NCBI GenBank assembly: GCA_949316235.1
Contig: OX438757.1
Coordinates: 13,076,657-13,140,656, forward strand
Direction of reading: 5' to 3'
Origin: Oegoconia quadripuncta
Taxonomy: Eukaryota; Arthropoda; Insecta; Lepidoptera; Autostichidae
DNA: 64,000 nucleotides
A model generated the notes under the pieces. It was given only the letters and a program-made list of their open reading frames with translations, was not told the origin of the DNA and did not search any database. The translations under genes and the position numbers were made by a program. Below, one piece after another: positions 47,756 to 59,600 of this stretch (position 1 is its first letter; the number at the start of each line of letters is the position of its first letter).

Positions 47756-48240
47756 CGGTGTGATTATCAGCAATAAATATGACAAATCGAAGATCATCAG
47801 GTCGAGCTGGTACACCCGAACTGCCCATCTAACCTGTAGGAGCGAGAAGGTTCGCAATCGCACAAAAATTATCAGGGAGATTAGCAACCACGGATAAATA
47901 CTAATAACTTTTTTTAACCGACTTCAAAAAAGGAGGAGGTTCTGTATTCTTTATGTATGTACATCGATTAGTCCGAGATTTTTAAGCCGATTTACGTCGG
48001 TGTGATTATCAACAATAAATATGACAAATCGAAGATCATTAGGTCGAGCTGGTACACCCCAAGTGCCCACCTAACCTGTAGGAGCGAGAAGGTTCGCCAT
48101 CGCACAAAAATTATCAGGGAGATTAGCAACCACGGATAAATACTAAAAGCTTTTTTTAACCAACTTCAAAAAAGGAGGAGGTTCTGTAATCTTTACGTAT
48201 GTACATCGATTAGTCCGAGATTTTTAGGCCGATTTACATG
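47756..48240 (+). repeat. Tandem repeat, period 242, about two units
   Basis: CGGTGTGATTATCA starts at 47756 and 47998; each unit includes AGGTCGAGCTGGTACACCC and the lepidopteran string ACTTCAAAAAAGGAGGAGG. A third, partial unit follows to about 48240. Confidence 0.8.
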
Positions 48241-48311
48241 ATTATAAGGCCGTGCCTGTGCTCACGCTGCTCAGCGGACTCCTCGGCAAGCCGGTCGTGT
48301 ATAAGACCGGT

Positions 48312-48527
48312 CTATGCTCGTTCCGTTCGACGAATACGTGATTTAACGTAATCTTTCATAGCTACTAGACGTACTCGGCGAGCTTCGGGCGTCTCCTGGG
48401 AACGCGAAATTGCGTTCCGTGAGGCATTTTTTTCAAGCCGTAGTACCCTCTCAGTTTCGGTTTCTTTTGACCGACAGTTATTTAAACGAGCAGCACCTCC
48501 TTTCGTAGGCCTGTCCATATTGGTCAA
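48312..48527 (-). pseudogene. Helitron-like ORF remnant
   Basis: 71 residues rich in Arg and Glu (RSKETETERVLRLEKNASRN, RSQETPEARRVRLVAMKDYV). This style of 'RxxETPExRxxRL' repeat is found in the N-terminal part of many arthropod Helitron proteins. No Rep or helicase motif is present. Confidence 0.45.
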
Positions 48528-48578
48528 TTAATATATTTTATTATTTTGTAATGTCTGACCAGACACTAAAAAGGATTA

Positions 48579-50121
48579 AATAAAAAAGATTTAAAAAAAA
48601 ACGACTTCAAAAAACCCGGAAAAAATAATTTAATTAAACTACTGCAATAATAATAACTGAAAAGTATAAAATAATAAACCAGAGCAGAATGTTCTTTATA
48701 GATAGATATACACTATTATATATAATGAGAATACAATACAAGTTATATGCTATACAATAATAGTTAGGTATAATCATGGACTTATTATTTAAACAGGACT
48801 GAGTACTCGCCGCTGAAAAACGAGCCGAGCAGGATGTGTAACGTAGAGGCCGTTTGTCTCTGTCTAACAGGGTGACCACAATATATTTGTTACTTGGGAC
48901 AAATGTTGTAATAAAATATTTGTCAAAAAACTTTGGCGTTTTGACATTAGCCGGCGTGAGCCATTTATTTCGCATTTCTTCATTTTTTGGGAAACTGCAA
49001 TAATAGTACAACAGTCAGGACCCTAATCAATCACACATATTTCACATATTTCGACTCATTTCAAGAATTCATGGGCATCCTACTTCTTTGATTTACAAAA
49101 ATATTATTTTTAGCTTACCTGTGGAAAGATATGTTGCAACCACCATAGGATTCACTTGGGCAAGTATAAACGCAACACTTTTTCACCATTTTACTCCTTT
49201 TACTTGTTATAATATAACAAATACTTTAAAAAACTTTTAATGCAAAGAAAATTCAAAATCACACCGAACCGCCATGACATGACATGCTTGTCAGGGTTAC
49301 CATAAAAATAACAAAATCGAAATAAAAATGTATGTTTTCTGTTTGATTTAAGAATATATGAAAAGAAATTAATGCGAATGTTATTTGTTTATTTATAATT
49401 GTTAAAATAACATAAAAATATAAGTGTTTCAATGGAATTTTTGAGTAGCCAAAACTGTTGATCATAATCATTTTTTTTGCTGGCAAGATGTAAGAACGAG
49501 ACACACGGCCTCCGTTATTTCTATCTCTCTCGGCTCGGATTTGCCTTTGTGTTGTTGCATCCAATTTAATACCTTATTGCGTTGACATAGTGATTATTTT
49601 CCTAAATGATTCTTTTGATAGTTATCAGTCCTGTTTAAATAATAAGTCCATGGGTATAATAATGAAATTAAAAATATATACAATAGGTACTTTTTGAAGT
49701 CGGTGCCTGCGTAGCCTATAAAATACACAATCTAATGAAAGTAAACAGTAATAACTTAATTAATTGAATATTTAAATTGTATGAAAATTCCTTTATAACC
49801 GACTTCAAAAAAGGAGAAGTTTCTGTATTCGGGGCGTATTTTTACTGTTTTGTTGATTGTGTATTTTATAGGCTAGGCAGGCACCGACTTCAAAAAGTAC
49901 CTATTGTATATACTTTTAATTTCATTATTATACCTAACTATTATTGTATAGCATATAACTTGTATTGTATTCTCATTATATATAATAGTGTATATCTATC
50001 TATAAAGAACATTCTGCTCTGGTTTATTATTTTATACTTTTCAGTTATTATTATTGCAGTAGTTTAATTAAATTATTTTTTCCGGGTTTTTTGAAGTCGT
50101 TTTTTTTAAATCTTTTTTATT
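48579..50121. mobile_element. Foldback element with about 260-base arms
   Basis: Right arm 49855-50121. The left arm is split: 48579-48774 and 49661-49732. Arms start AATAAAAAAGATTTAAAAAA and end at AAATACACAATC. The break holds the hAT-like element at 48775-49652. The centre again has ACTTCAAAAAAGGAGAAG. Confidence 0.75.
48775..49652. mobile_element. hAT-like non-autonomous element, 878 bases, with 8-base TSD
   Basis: 28-base perfect TIRs starting CATGGACTTATTATTTAAAC. Direct flanking repeats GGTATAAT at 48767-48774 and 49653-49660. An 8-base target duplication points to the hAT group, although the CATGG tip is not the usual CAG. No transposase is visible. Confidence 0.8.
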
Positions 50122-50850
50122 GTAGGTAGCCTTCCGTTTTCTCTTTTCCGGTACTACTTCTTGAGCTTCAGCTACAGTTTATCTAAGAGCCCACTCCCTG
50201 TGTCTATGGGTTTTTCGTAATAAGTACGAATACGCACGTAGGTACGTTTTTTGCATTAATAAATAATTTAATACACGTGTTTTCATCACCGGAATACCCA
50301 TTTTTTGCTCGATTTGGCAGGGGCACTACCATGCGCCTATATTTATATGGGACTAGCTTAAACCCGCGGCTTCGCACGCAATAATAATAATTGCCGTAAA
50401 ATAATAAAACATCGTTACGAATAAAGCCAATATTGAAAAATTTAATTAACTGAAGACTTGGCTGTATGGGCTTAATTTTCTTTGCTGTCTTTTCTAGATT
50501 TTTTAGTTTTTCCTTGATTCATACACCAAACACTACTTATATTCCAAATTTGAAGCTTCTAGGTCTGCTAGAAGTGCCTTAGAATTTTGATGATCGGTGA
50601 GTCAGTGAGTGACAAAATTAAGAAATTTGACCCCTTATAATTCTTAAAAATACTGGTTCAAATTGAATGAAATTTTAAATATACGTGTCTTTACAATGCC
50701 TGCATAGTTACTGAAAATTTCAGTCTTCTATTTTTATCCACAACGAAGTTACAGGGGGTCGAAAATGGTCTGAATTGCTTCGAGAAAAGGATGGTACGGC
50801 CGTGACGCTTTTTTGCTCGACTTGGTGGGGGCACGGCCGTGCCCCCAGAT

Positions 50851-53597
50851 ATAGCGAAAATGTTATAAAGTGTAGTAGCGTGTAACTACAAGAACATTGT
50901 TTTTGAGATCGTGTGCAGTCCTCTGTCGGCGGGCAATTCTTTATTGTTTACTTAACAGCAAAACTTAATATTGAGTGTCCATATTTTAGGATCTATTAAA
51001 GTTACAGTTTTGAAAATTGGAATAATGTATAATTAGAAGCATGTCAAGTACCTAACATGTGGGGACTAATTATTAACATGTAGTTAATTATTTTAAATTA
51101 TCTCACAATATGCTTAATTTTTGTTGTTAGCTCTCCAAAAAACAAATAAATAAATAAAATAGTAGATATATGCAAGTCAAATAGTTACTGAGCTGGAGGT
51201 TGTGCAAAAGAAATAATGCACGGCGGCGCGGCCTACGAACGTCCAATATTTTTTATTTTGAGAACTTCTTCAACGCCCTGCTTATTGTGCAGCTCGCATC
51301 GCAATTCGCGGTAAGACTCCAAACTACTATCAACGTTACTGTCATAATATGGTAATATGTGACCCTTGCCTTAGGTCATATTATAATGAAATTGAAATGA
51401 TTGTGCTTCTCGCATTTGAAGCAATGCGGGAGATTTCAAGTCACCGTGATTTTAGTACTTACTTCGTTTTGGGGCCTCGGTGCGGGTTGAGATGTGAATT
51501 GAATTGAACAATAAGCGTTATAGTCGAACCCGATTTCGTGTTTCTATGTAAAATAGCGTGTGTTACATTTACCCTTATAATATACCCTTTAAGTATTTTA
51601 CTTTGAATAAATAGATAATGTTCCTAATACTCTTTTAATTTGCCTTTATTGCGTCATAAATACAATAAATGTAGAACGTATCTCTTTCTCCTTCAGAGAA
51701 TGATGTCTGTATTTTAGAAATGCAAACAAAAAATTATTAAAAGTGACAAATGAACAGAATGAAAAAAGGGGATTCATTATCCGTGTAAATATTTGATTGC
51801 TTTATTTTTAACCCTCAAGACGGGTGTTACAAGTTTTGCTCAAAGGTGTCTCGGTCGTTTACCGCGCGCTGTGTGGACGGGTCAAGGTAGCGCGCTCGAT
51901 CGAAAACATTGATAAAAATCAGTGTCGACCGTTAATTTTATATGACGCAAATATATAAATAAATCATCATTTTCCTGCCCTTATCCCAATAAATATAATT
52001 ATAAATAAATAAATAAAATATTTTGGTTTTGGGATACCAGGGATCCTAATTATACTAACAGTGGGGTAAGAAAGGATTACTACTTAGGATCATCTCTTAC
52101 CCCAAGAGAGGATTCCTAGAGACGAGAGACAGAAGCCGTAAATGAATAAAAAACCTTTTAAGAATTTGAAAAAAAAGAAAATAGAATTGTTGTGTGGATC
52201 GTATAGACGTGAAAATGCGCGTGGCAGCCACTTGGTGTAGACCCGCCTAACTACGTAAAGCTAGATCAATGAATCGTCTGAGGTATGCATTGAATGTGTG
52301 TTATTATATGTTTTATTTGTGTATTGATATTTATTATAAAAAATCGTAGAGTTCCTATCAAGCAAAATTTATTTGGAACTCATATATTTTTTTAATTATA
52401 ATGATGAAATTATGTGGAATATGCTACTAACGCGACCGTCAAATGACACAAAACTTGTTCAATATGGTTTTGAAAAAAAAATATATTTAACTATTTATTG
52501 AACTATACCTATGCCAATCCCTTCTATTTCACGTACTTATGCCCTATTTTTTCCTTAGGGTAATAAAACTCACCGGTACCTACAATGCATGACTGAGCTT
52601 TTGGAGACGTGTTTTGCCACAGGAACCGTCATTTCGTAAAGCTCTGTCATGGTCGTGAGTCGTGTTAAAGAAGAACATCGACAAAAGAAGACTCGGAATA
52701 AGAAAAGACGGGCTTGGCTGTGTTGGCCCAGTCCCCTTTGTCTGGCAAAATGGCAAACTTTACAAACAAAAAAAAATAATAAAAAAATAAGATGGGCATT
52801 CCTGGCAAAGCAGTAGCGCGTCTTTTTCGAGGATTTCGATTGTATTGTAATAGAAGCACTAGGACCTTTTCTATTCTTAAAGCTAAAGCACCATATGATC
52901 TGGGTATTAGTAAAAAGCATAATTGGTACGGAATTCAATTATTTCCGTGTAAAAACATCGTGCAAAAAAGGTCAGTGAAAAACAGCAGAAGTTGTAGCGT
53001 CTTTCACTTCAAAATTTTTAGGACGTGTAATGCAAATATTGTAAATAGCAAAACATGCTGAAATCTCAAATAGCAATGAGAAATCAAACAAAAGCGAAAC
53101 TCACTCACCTGACATTTCATAATGTCATCAAAGAGAATATAACCACTATTGTCTGTCTGAGCATGAGCACTTGTCTGAGAAAAGGATTTTACCTTTTTGA
53201 GATTATATTTTTTAAGACAGATCCTCGATGATAAGATTAACAATTCAATTTACCTTTTTATCAGTGGAGTAACGTGAGTAATTATTTATTTTCCAAACAA
53301 TTAAAATTAGAACGTTACTGACATACATAGGGATTTTATGGATGACAAACAAAATAAATTCAATGTTAATAATTTTAAATGTATTTTTGAGCATCCCAGT
53401 TCGTAAACAACAAATCTATCTAGGAAATTTTATACAATATTACCTTGTGATTATTTCATGCTTTTCACATTACTCTTGCAACCATTTTGGGCAAGTTAAT
53501 CTTCCTATGTGTGTACTTTGTATATATATCACTGTCAATCATTCAATCTATTGAGAGGCCTTTTATTGCTCTACTAGATTAGACTTGTGAGGTAACA
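50851..53597. other. Region between the LTA4H copies after element X
   Basis: Apart from the MITE-C half at 52385-52585, I see no gene. 51780-51960 is GC-richer (ACCGCGCGCTGTGTGGACGG) and 52030-52120 has a GGGGTAAGA / TCTTACCCC inverted pair. The promoter of copy 2 should lie near the right end. Confidence 0.4.
52385..52585. mobile_element. MITE-C, right half
   Basis: Right part matching 12690-12915 (GGAATATGCTACTAACGCGA, CCCTATTTTTTCCTTAGGG, AAACTCACCGGTA). The left end is not found. Confidence 0.6.
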
Positions 53598-53675
53598 ATG
53601 GACTATAAATTTAATAGAATATTGTTAACGTATTTGTTAATTTCCTGTTGTAGTTTCAACGCAGCCATGTGTGCC
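53590..53675 (+). other. Ambiguous 5' leader of LTA4H copy 2
   Basis: ATG 53598 is in frame with ATG 53667 and adds 23 codons, again hydrophobic ([18 protein letters not shown], then SFNAA). A TTGTAG at about 53652 could equally be a splice acceptor. Position and layout match copy 1, so one of the two readings is conserved. Confidence 0.5.
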
Positions 53676-56600
53676 TTTAGTAGTCAAGATCCATCTTCTT
53701 TTTCGAGACCTGGTAAGATGTTAAATATTATGTTATTTTTTAGATTCATTCATTAAAAAATTAATATATTATAAAATAATTTATTGATAAATCAATTGAA
53801 AACCATCTATCTATTAGCCGTATGGTCCACTATATTATTTATGGCCGAATAAATACCTACCACCTAATCTGACCTGCCTCCAAGCCCTCAGCGTATACCT
53901 CAATAAATTTCACAGCAGTTTACCATACTCTTACTTTTAACTAACTATTTGGGGAGCTTACACGGAGAAGTACTGCTCAAAACATTCTAAACACAAATAC
54001 TTGGAAGCATATTCGTAATCAAGGTGGGCAGTTGTAGAACAAACTTGGATCGGTTAGGTTTAGACGACTAAGATGCGAAATGGAGTGAAGCTCCCATCTT
54101 AGCCTACAATCTTAGGTATTTAAATTTGGAAATGAGATGTAGATCAAAGGAAAGTGATCAGTGGGGTTATAGTGTATTTATCTGACTTGTGATTTGTTGA
54201 GCCCTAGTTCTTACTAGGTATTTTTTCTTGTAACTAGTACTTTATGAAATATGTTTTCTTTTTAGATTTGGCGATTGTGAAACATATCTCACTAACACTG
54301 AATGTGGATTTTGAAAACAAGGTATTAGAGGGCCAGGCTCTACTTGATTTCGACATTTTGGAAGACACTCATGAAGTGGTGAGTTGAGAAAATTGTTAAT
54401 TTTGTATATTTTAACTTGCAAATGTAACAAGAAATTACCCTAGTCATGTGATGTAATTTGTCCAAAAGACTGGCTGCGTTACCTCATTGTATAGCAATGC
54501 TAATACGCTAGAACTGAAACCTACCTCGAACCTAAAGATCCTAAACAGATCCTGATCCCAGCTGGATCCCAGATCCAGAAATTAGGAGCAGAATATTTTG
54601 TATTCAGTCTATTAGCTACATTTTCAATATTTTATCAGGATCAATTCAAAATAAACAAACACTTGACATTGGCTATGACATAAGTCCTTAACACATTATT
54701 GGGCACAGGACATGTCATAGTCATAACAATAAAAATTCTATTACAACCTGTTCACTGCTGCAAAAATTCTATTACAAAGTGTTAATTGTCAATCCTATAT
54801 TACACGCCAACCACAAAGGTTTTGTATTTAAAATTGAGATATAAACTGCCTCTGCCCTGACCCAGTGCTCAGGCCAGTGGCAGTTTATATCCCAATCCAT
54901 GGGCTGTGTTGGTGACTTTCGTTCTTTTACTGATTTCTTCAATAAATTTTGCAGTGAAACATACTCCATAGCTCATTGTGGCACTGACTGATGACTTAAT
55001 AAAGGTCACAGGAAGTCGCTTCCAACCAGTCTTTTTAAAAATCTATGTAGGAAGCCTATGTTCAGCAGTAGTCCTGTGGCTGATATGATGACGAGGATGA
55101 TGTTGTCATTGAAACTTTCCAAAGTATGTCATGCTTGGCCCACCCATCACTGAGTGTGGTCCACTGGTGGTAGATAACAATAGCGATTGTATTCTCATGT
55201 GTGATGCTCAAATAACGAGATAAGGTTGTTTTCACTGACAGCATCATTCAAGTACTTATTACATGGATTTGTTATCACGAAAACTGATCCTACTAACTGA
55301 CACATGACATGACTCAATTATCTGTAAGGCATACTCTTGACCTTAGTATTATCAGAGGAACCAATGGCTTGAAAATTCGGAAACACAATGAGAAAGTGTA
55401 TTAATAATTTATTAGTAAATCTATAATTTCACTTTTTTTTAATCTAATCTTTAATCTAAGCAAATGTTTTTACAATTCTTTACAAGTTCATATATAGTGT
55501 GTTAAGTTGAAACGGGGCACATTTGTTTCTATGCATAAAATTAGAAAGTAATATCATTATTTAATGTTATGTTACATACTTCCAAGTTGCTCCTTCTCTC
55601 AGATTTGTGAGAGGGGTTTACTTGTTGGCCATAAAACCTGCATTGTATGTCCATCATCTGCGAGCCTCTTCGATTTCTAAGACTTCTGTTGACCAAAGGA
55701 AAGTTTTGTACCTTATCAGTAAGACGAACACATCACAAAAACTTTTCCTAGAGTAGCTAGAGATTGATCTAGTGACCGAATTTGATTATATCTTTGATGT
55801 AATCCCTGGTTTCTCATGAAGGTTTTAATGTACATGTATATTGTGCCAAGACCAATTTAATGCTGTAGTTTCTTTATTGTACTTGAAAAGAAATTGGGAC
55901 CAGGGAAAAAAGATAACGATGATGATTTTGCCTATGACTATAGGCATACAAATAGTTGTGAGCCCTAAGTAACCAATGTTGTTCAAATTTTATTTCCAGA
56001 TATTAGATATTAGTAACCAAACAATAGTATTAGTGGAACTAGAGGCTGGGACACCGTTGGAACATACAATAGATGACTACATTCCTAATTTTGGATCTAA
56101 GTTGGCAATACAGTTGCCAAGACATACATTTAGTGGTGAAAAGTAAGTTTTAGTTAAACAATTATTCTATTATAAATTATATATTTGAAGAATTTTTTTC
56201 TTTTTTGATATTATAATTTAGAACCATGGTGTGTTTTACGCACTTGAAAACCTCCTTTCGGCTTGTACCAGCTTGCCCCTTGATTAACTTTGTAATACTT
56301 AGTTTTGAGTAAATGTAGTAATTAATTAATATAACTATTTAATTGAGCATGATCAATAATGAAGCCCATTTCTCCTTGTGGACTGTCAACTTGTTAAAAT
56401 TTGATATATTGTGTATTTAATTATAATGTTTGCAAACAGGACAACTGTCATTATAGGACCAACATTGAAGTTATAAAAAAAAGCGTATAGTGGTTGAGAT
56501 AATGTAATGTGAAATTGATATAATCAAGCATTTAATTTAATGTTCTTTTATTTTTCTTTTTCGAAAAGAAAAGGTGTAACAGCCAACACTACTAGGCACG

Positions 56601-59600
56601 TCAATGAAAAAGGCGAAGTTGCAAAAAATGTTAAATCACCTCTGTCTCTAAGATATACCGGATATTTCTATGAGCCTGTCATTGATGCGATTGGAACTGA
56701 ACCTGATTTAGGTTTAATAGAACTCAGAAGTTGTACATGCAAATGTGGCACTACATGCCTTAATAAAGATTGTAAGATGAAAGTCATTTTACATGAAATA
56801 GAAGAAGTTAGAGGAACCAGTGGTGTTCATGGTGCTGGATATAGGTTAGAAACGAATTACAATTTTGTTGCGATATGGTAGTCTCGTCTTTTTTTTTCTT
56901 TATTGAATAATTTTAATATGAATGAGAGCCAATCTAAGAAGGTGATTTAGGTCACTGTCTTGTCTATTACTGGTATAGTTGTATCTTATTCATAATGACA
57001 GCCTTTTCGTCACTAGTGAGGTATGGACCATAATTCACCAAGCCTCAATCCAAGTTGGCTTAACATCTGTCTTCAATTGAAAACAACCTGAACAGTCTTG
57101 TTTGACATGCCACCCTAAGCATGGAAACACTTATAAAATTGCCACAACTTAACGTTTATATGATTGATAATTTATTTTAAATGAATAATTATACAATTTT
57201 GCCATCACATCTTTAATTAACTAATATAATATAACAGCTGTGACAGACAAGGACAGCAGCATTCATACCTTCGTAGCGCGAGTTTAAGTACTTGGATCAA
57301 TATTTAAGTTTAATAAAATGCTTGGTTGTATAAATTTCTGGTTACTGTCATACATTTATTATACTTTTCGGCTTGCATTACACATACAATCTATTTGTTT
57401 TGTTTCAGTTTAAAAATAAGGATAAAATATGTTACATCTCCGACAGCATCAGCTCTGCAATGGTTGAGCCCAAATCAGACATCCGGCAAGAAGCACCCAT
57501 ATCTGTTCAGTCAATGTCAGGTAAGAGTTTTCAAAAAGTTTAATTTATTCATTTTGAAAAACCTTGTGCTCAGCCTGTCATTTTTTGGGTTTATGCATTA
57601 CCGTAACTCGTTCAAACCGGTTGGCCTTACTTTGCTTGTAAAACTGCTGCTATGTAATAATAAAATAATTTATAGAGTATGAATGTGGTGTAAGACTTGT
57701 GATTAGTAAAATGAATAATATACAAAGAGTAATATTGCGAGAGTTATATTTTATTGTGATACTTTATAGACAAGACAATATTCTTTACCCAAGAGAATTA
57801 ATTATGAAAAATCTATAATAAAATGAATTTAAGGGTATCGGTTTAATTAAAATTCGGTGTTGCCATAACATCCAGTAATAACCACAGAAAAAAAAAACAA
57901 AAAACAACCGACTTCCGATTTACGTAGCGCATCACTTCACCGAATTTATATAGGCTAACCCTGGTGGAATTACCCTTATAATAAAGAATTAGTTATCAAC
58001 TGATGGAAATATCGCGCAACGTACCTACATAAAAAACACACGTCGAATGGATAACCACTTCCATTTCGAAAGTCAAAGAGGTACCTAACCAATAACTACC
58101 CCAAACGCATTTTTGGTCTGGGTAACATTTTTTTAAATATAAAGGCAAATGACGTCGCTCATGCATGATCCACCTATAAAATGGTTGTTATTTATTAACT
58201 TTAATAAAAATGTAAGAAATATAGGAAAATACTGGTCTCTATTTGTATGTTCTGTGGTATAAACATATTTTATCATTCATTCGCCGCTGAGGCGAATACT
58301 TGAGAAGTGATCTCAGCTGAGTAGACATCAATTAGCACGGAGCTTGAGATAGTGTCAACTGCTTAAGACGCATATCGGTTGATACAGCCTCAAGACTTGT
58401 ATTGAGATTGGGTTTATTAATACGGGCCTAAGATTATCATTGTCGTCAGACCGTTTCAACCGCCTCCGCGGCTCAATGTAAACAACATAGAGTTTACGAT
58501 TCGGAGGTCGCGGCTTCGATCCCCAGCGGGGTACATGTTTAGTACTCAGTTTGGTTGGTGGTAGGGTATTTTAAATGTCCGCCTGGCTAGCTACCACAAT
58601 CTTTACTAAATCTGCCGCCAACCAGCAATGTTAATAGCGTTGTTGTGTTCCGGTTGTCAGAGACAAGATAGCCAGTCCCCCAAATAGACTGGGGTTTTTC
58701 CAGGTTAGTACGCTTCCACCTTCGGCCTCATCTTCACTTAACATCAGGTATGATTGAGGTCAAAAAAGACCTGAATAATTTACAATTGTTTAACATAGGT
58801 GTGGATACTGGCTTACATTTTAACATTCCAAATTTCTTTATTAACCTGTGTATATTTTGCCTGTTCTAACAGTAAAACATTTTAATTTTTTGATACATTA
58901 ATGCCTAGGCAATTTTTAAAGGGTGTTTGGCATTAAAATGATTATTAAGTAAATCTAACCGTTCAGTGGGCTTACCTAAAGAAAATACATAAAAGTCATC
59001 TATCTACATACAATGCAGTGATTGTCACATGCTTTTCCTTTCAATTTCCTTCACATACACGCACGGCTCACACTTACTTTGATGCTTTTTAATAGCAGAC
59101 ACACCTTACTGTCATCAAAATTAAAACCGTTGGGCTGCTCCATATACCGGATGAGTTTCTTCCCGCCAGTCGCACACAAATCTCCTACCAGTGCGTGTGC
59201 CGATGATGGTTTTGAAAAAAATGGCAATAACTTCTATTTCACTTACCTAATATGCCCTATTTTTTTCCTTAGGTAAAAAAATCTCATCCGGTATACCTAC
59301 TCATTCAGATCACCATTCAAAAATGCGGTGGCAATATCAAAAATCAAATTAGCATTGTTGAATGACGCACGATTGGTGAAAAAGTATCTGAGTAATCCAC
59401 TCCTCTCTGACTGAAGACGCGAGCAACTACGCTTTATGCCTCTCAAAATTACCAGATGCATCATACTTAAGCTTAACATATTTTTAATGATTTTGAAATT
59501 CGGCTCCCCATACAAAAACAATCAATCAGCTATACTGCATTGGCAAGTTAAAAAGAAAATTGTAATTTTTTTTACTTTGGTAACGTTTTCTGTTCGCGAT

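Larger units (their letters stand above)
46943..50845 (+). mobile_element. Repeated element X, copy 2, interrupted by a composite insert
   Basis: 46943-47457 and 50122-50845 match 35503-36590. At TTATTTTT|GTAGGTAG the sequence is broken by 2.66 kb of other elements. A further 150-base difference lies at about 50216-50392. It ends with the same GGGGGCACGGCCGTGCCCCC hairpin. Confidence 0.7.

Noticed and set aside
47756..48240. CRISPR-like array
   Set aside because: Period 242 with no spacers; a plain tandem repeat in a eukaryotic genome.
49259..49564. 101-codon - strand frame inside the hAT-like element
   Set aside because: No transposase motif; low-complexity hydrophobic sequence from AT-rich DNA.
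52570..52938. 122-codon - strand frame and the + strand text around 52640-53060
   Set aside because: Composition is uneven, there are no motifs, and it borders a MITE; I could not support a protein.
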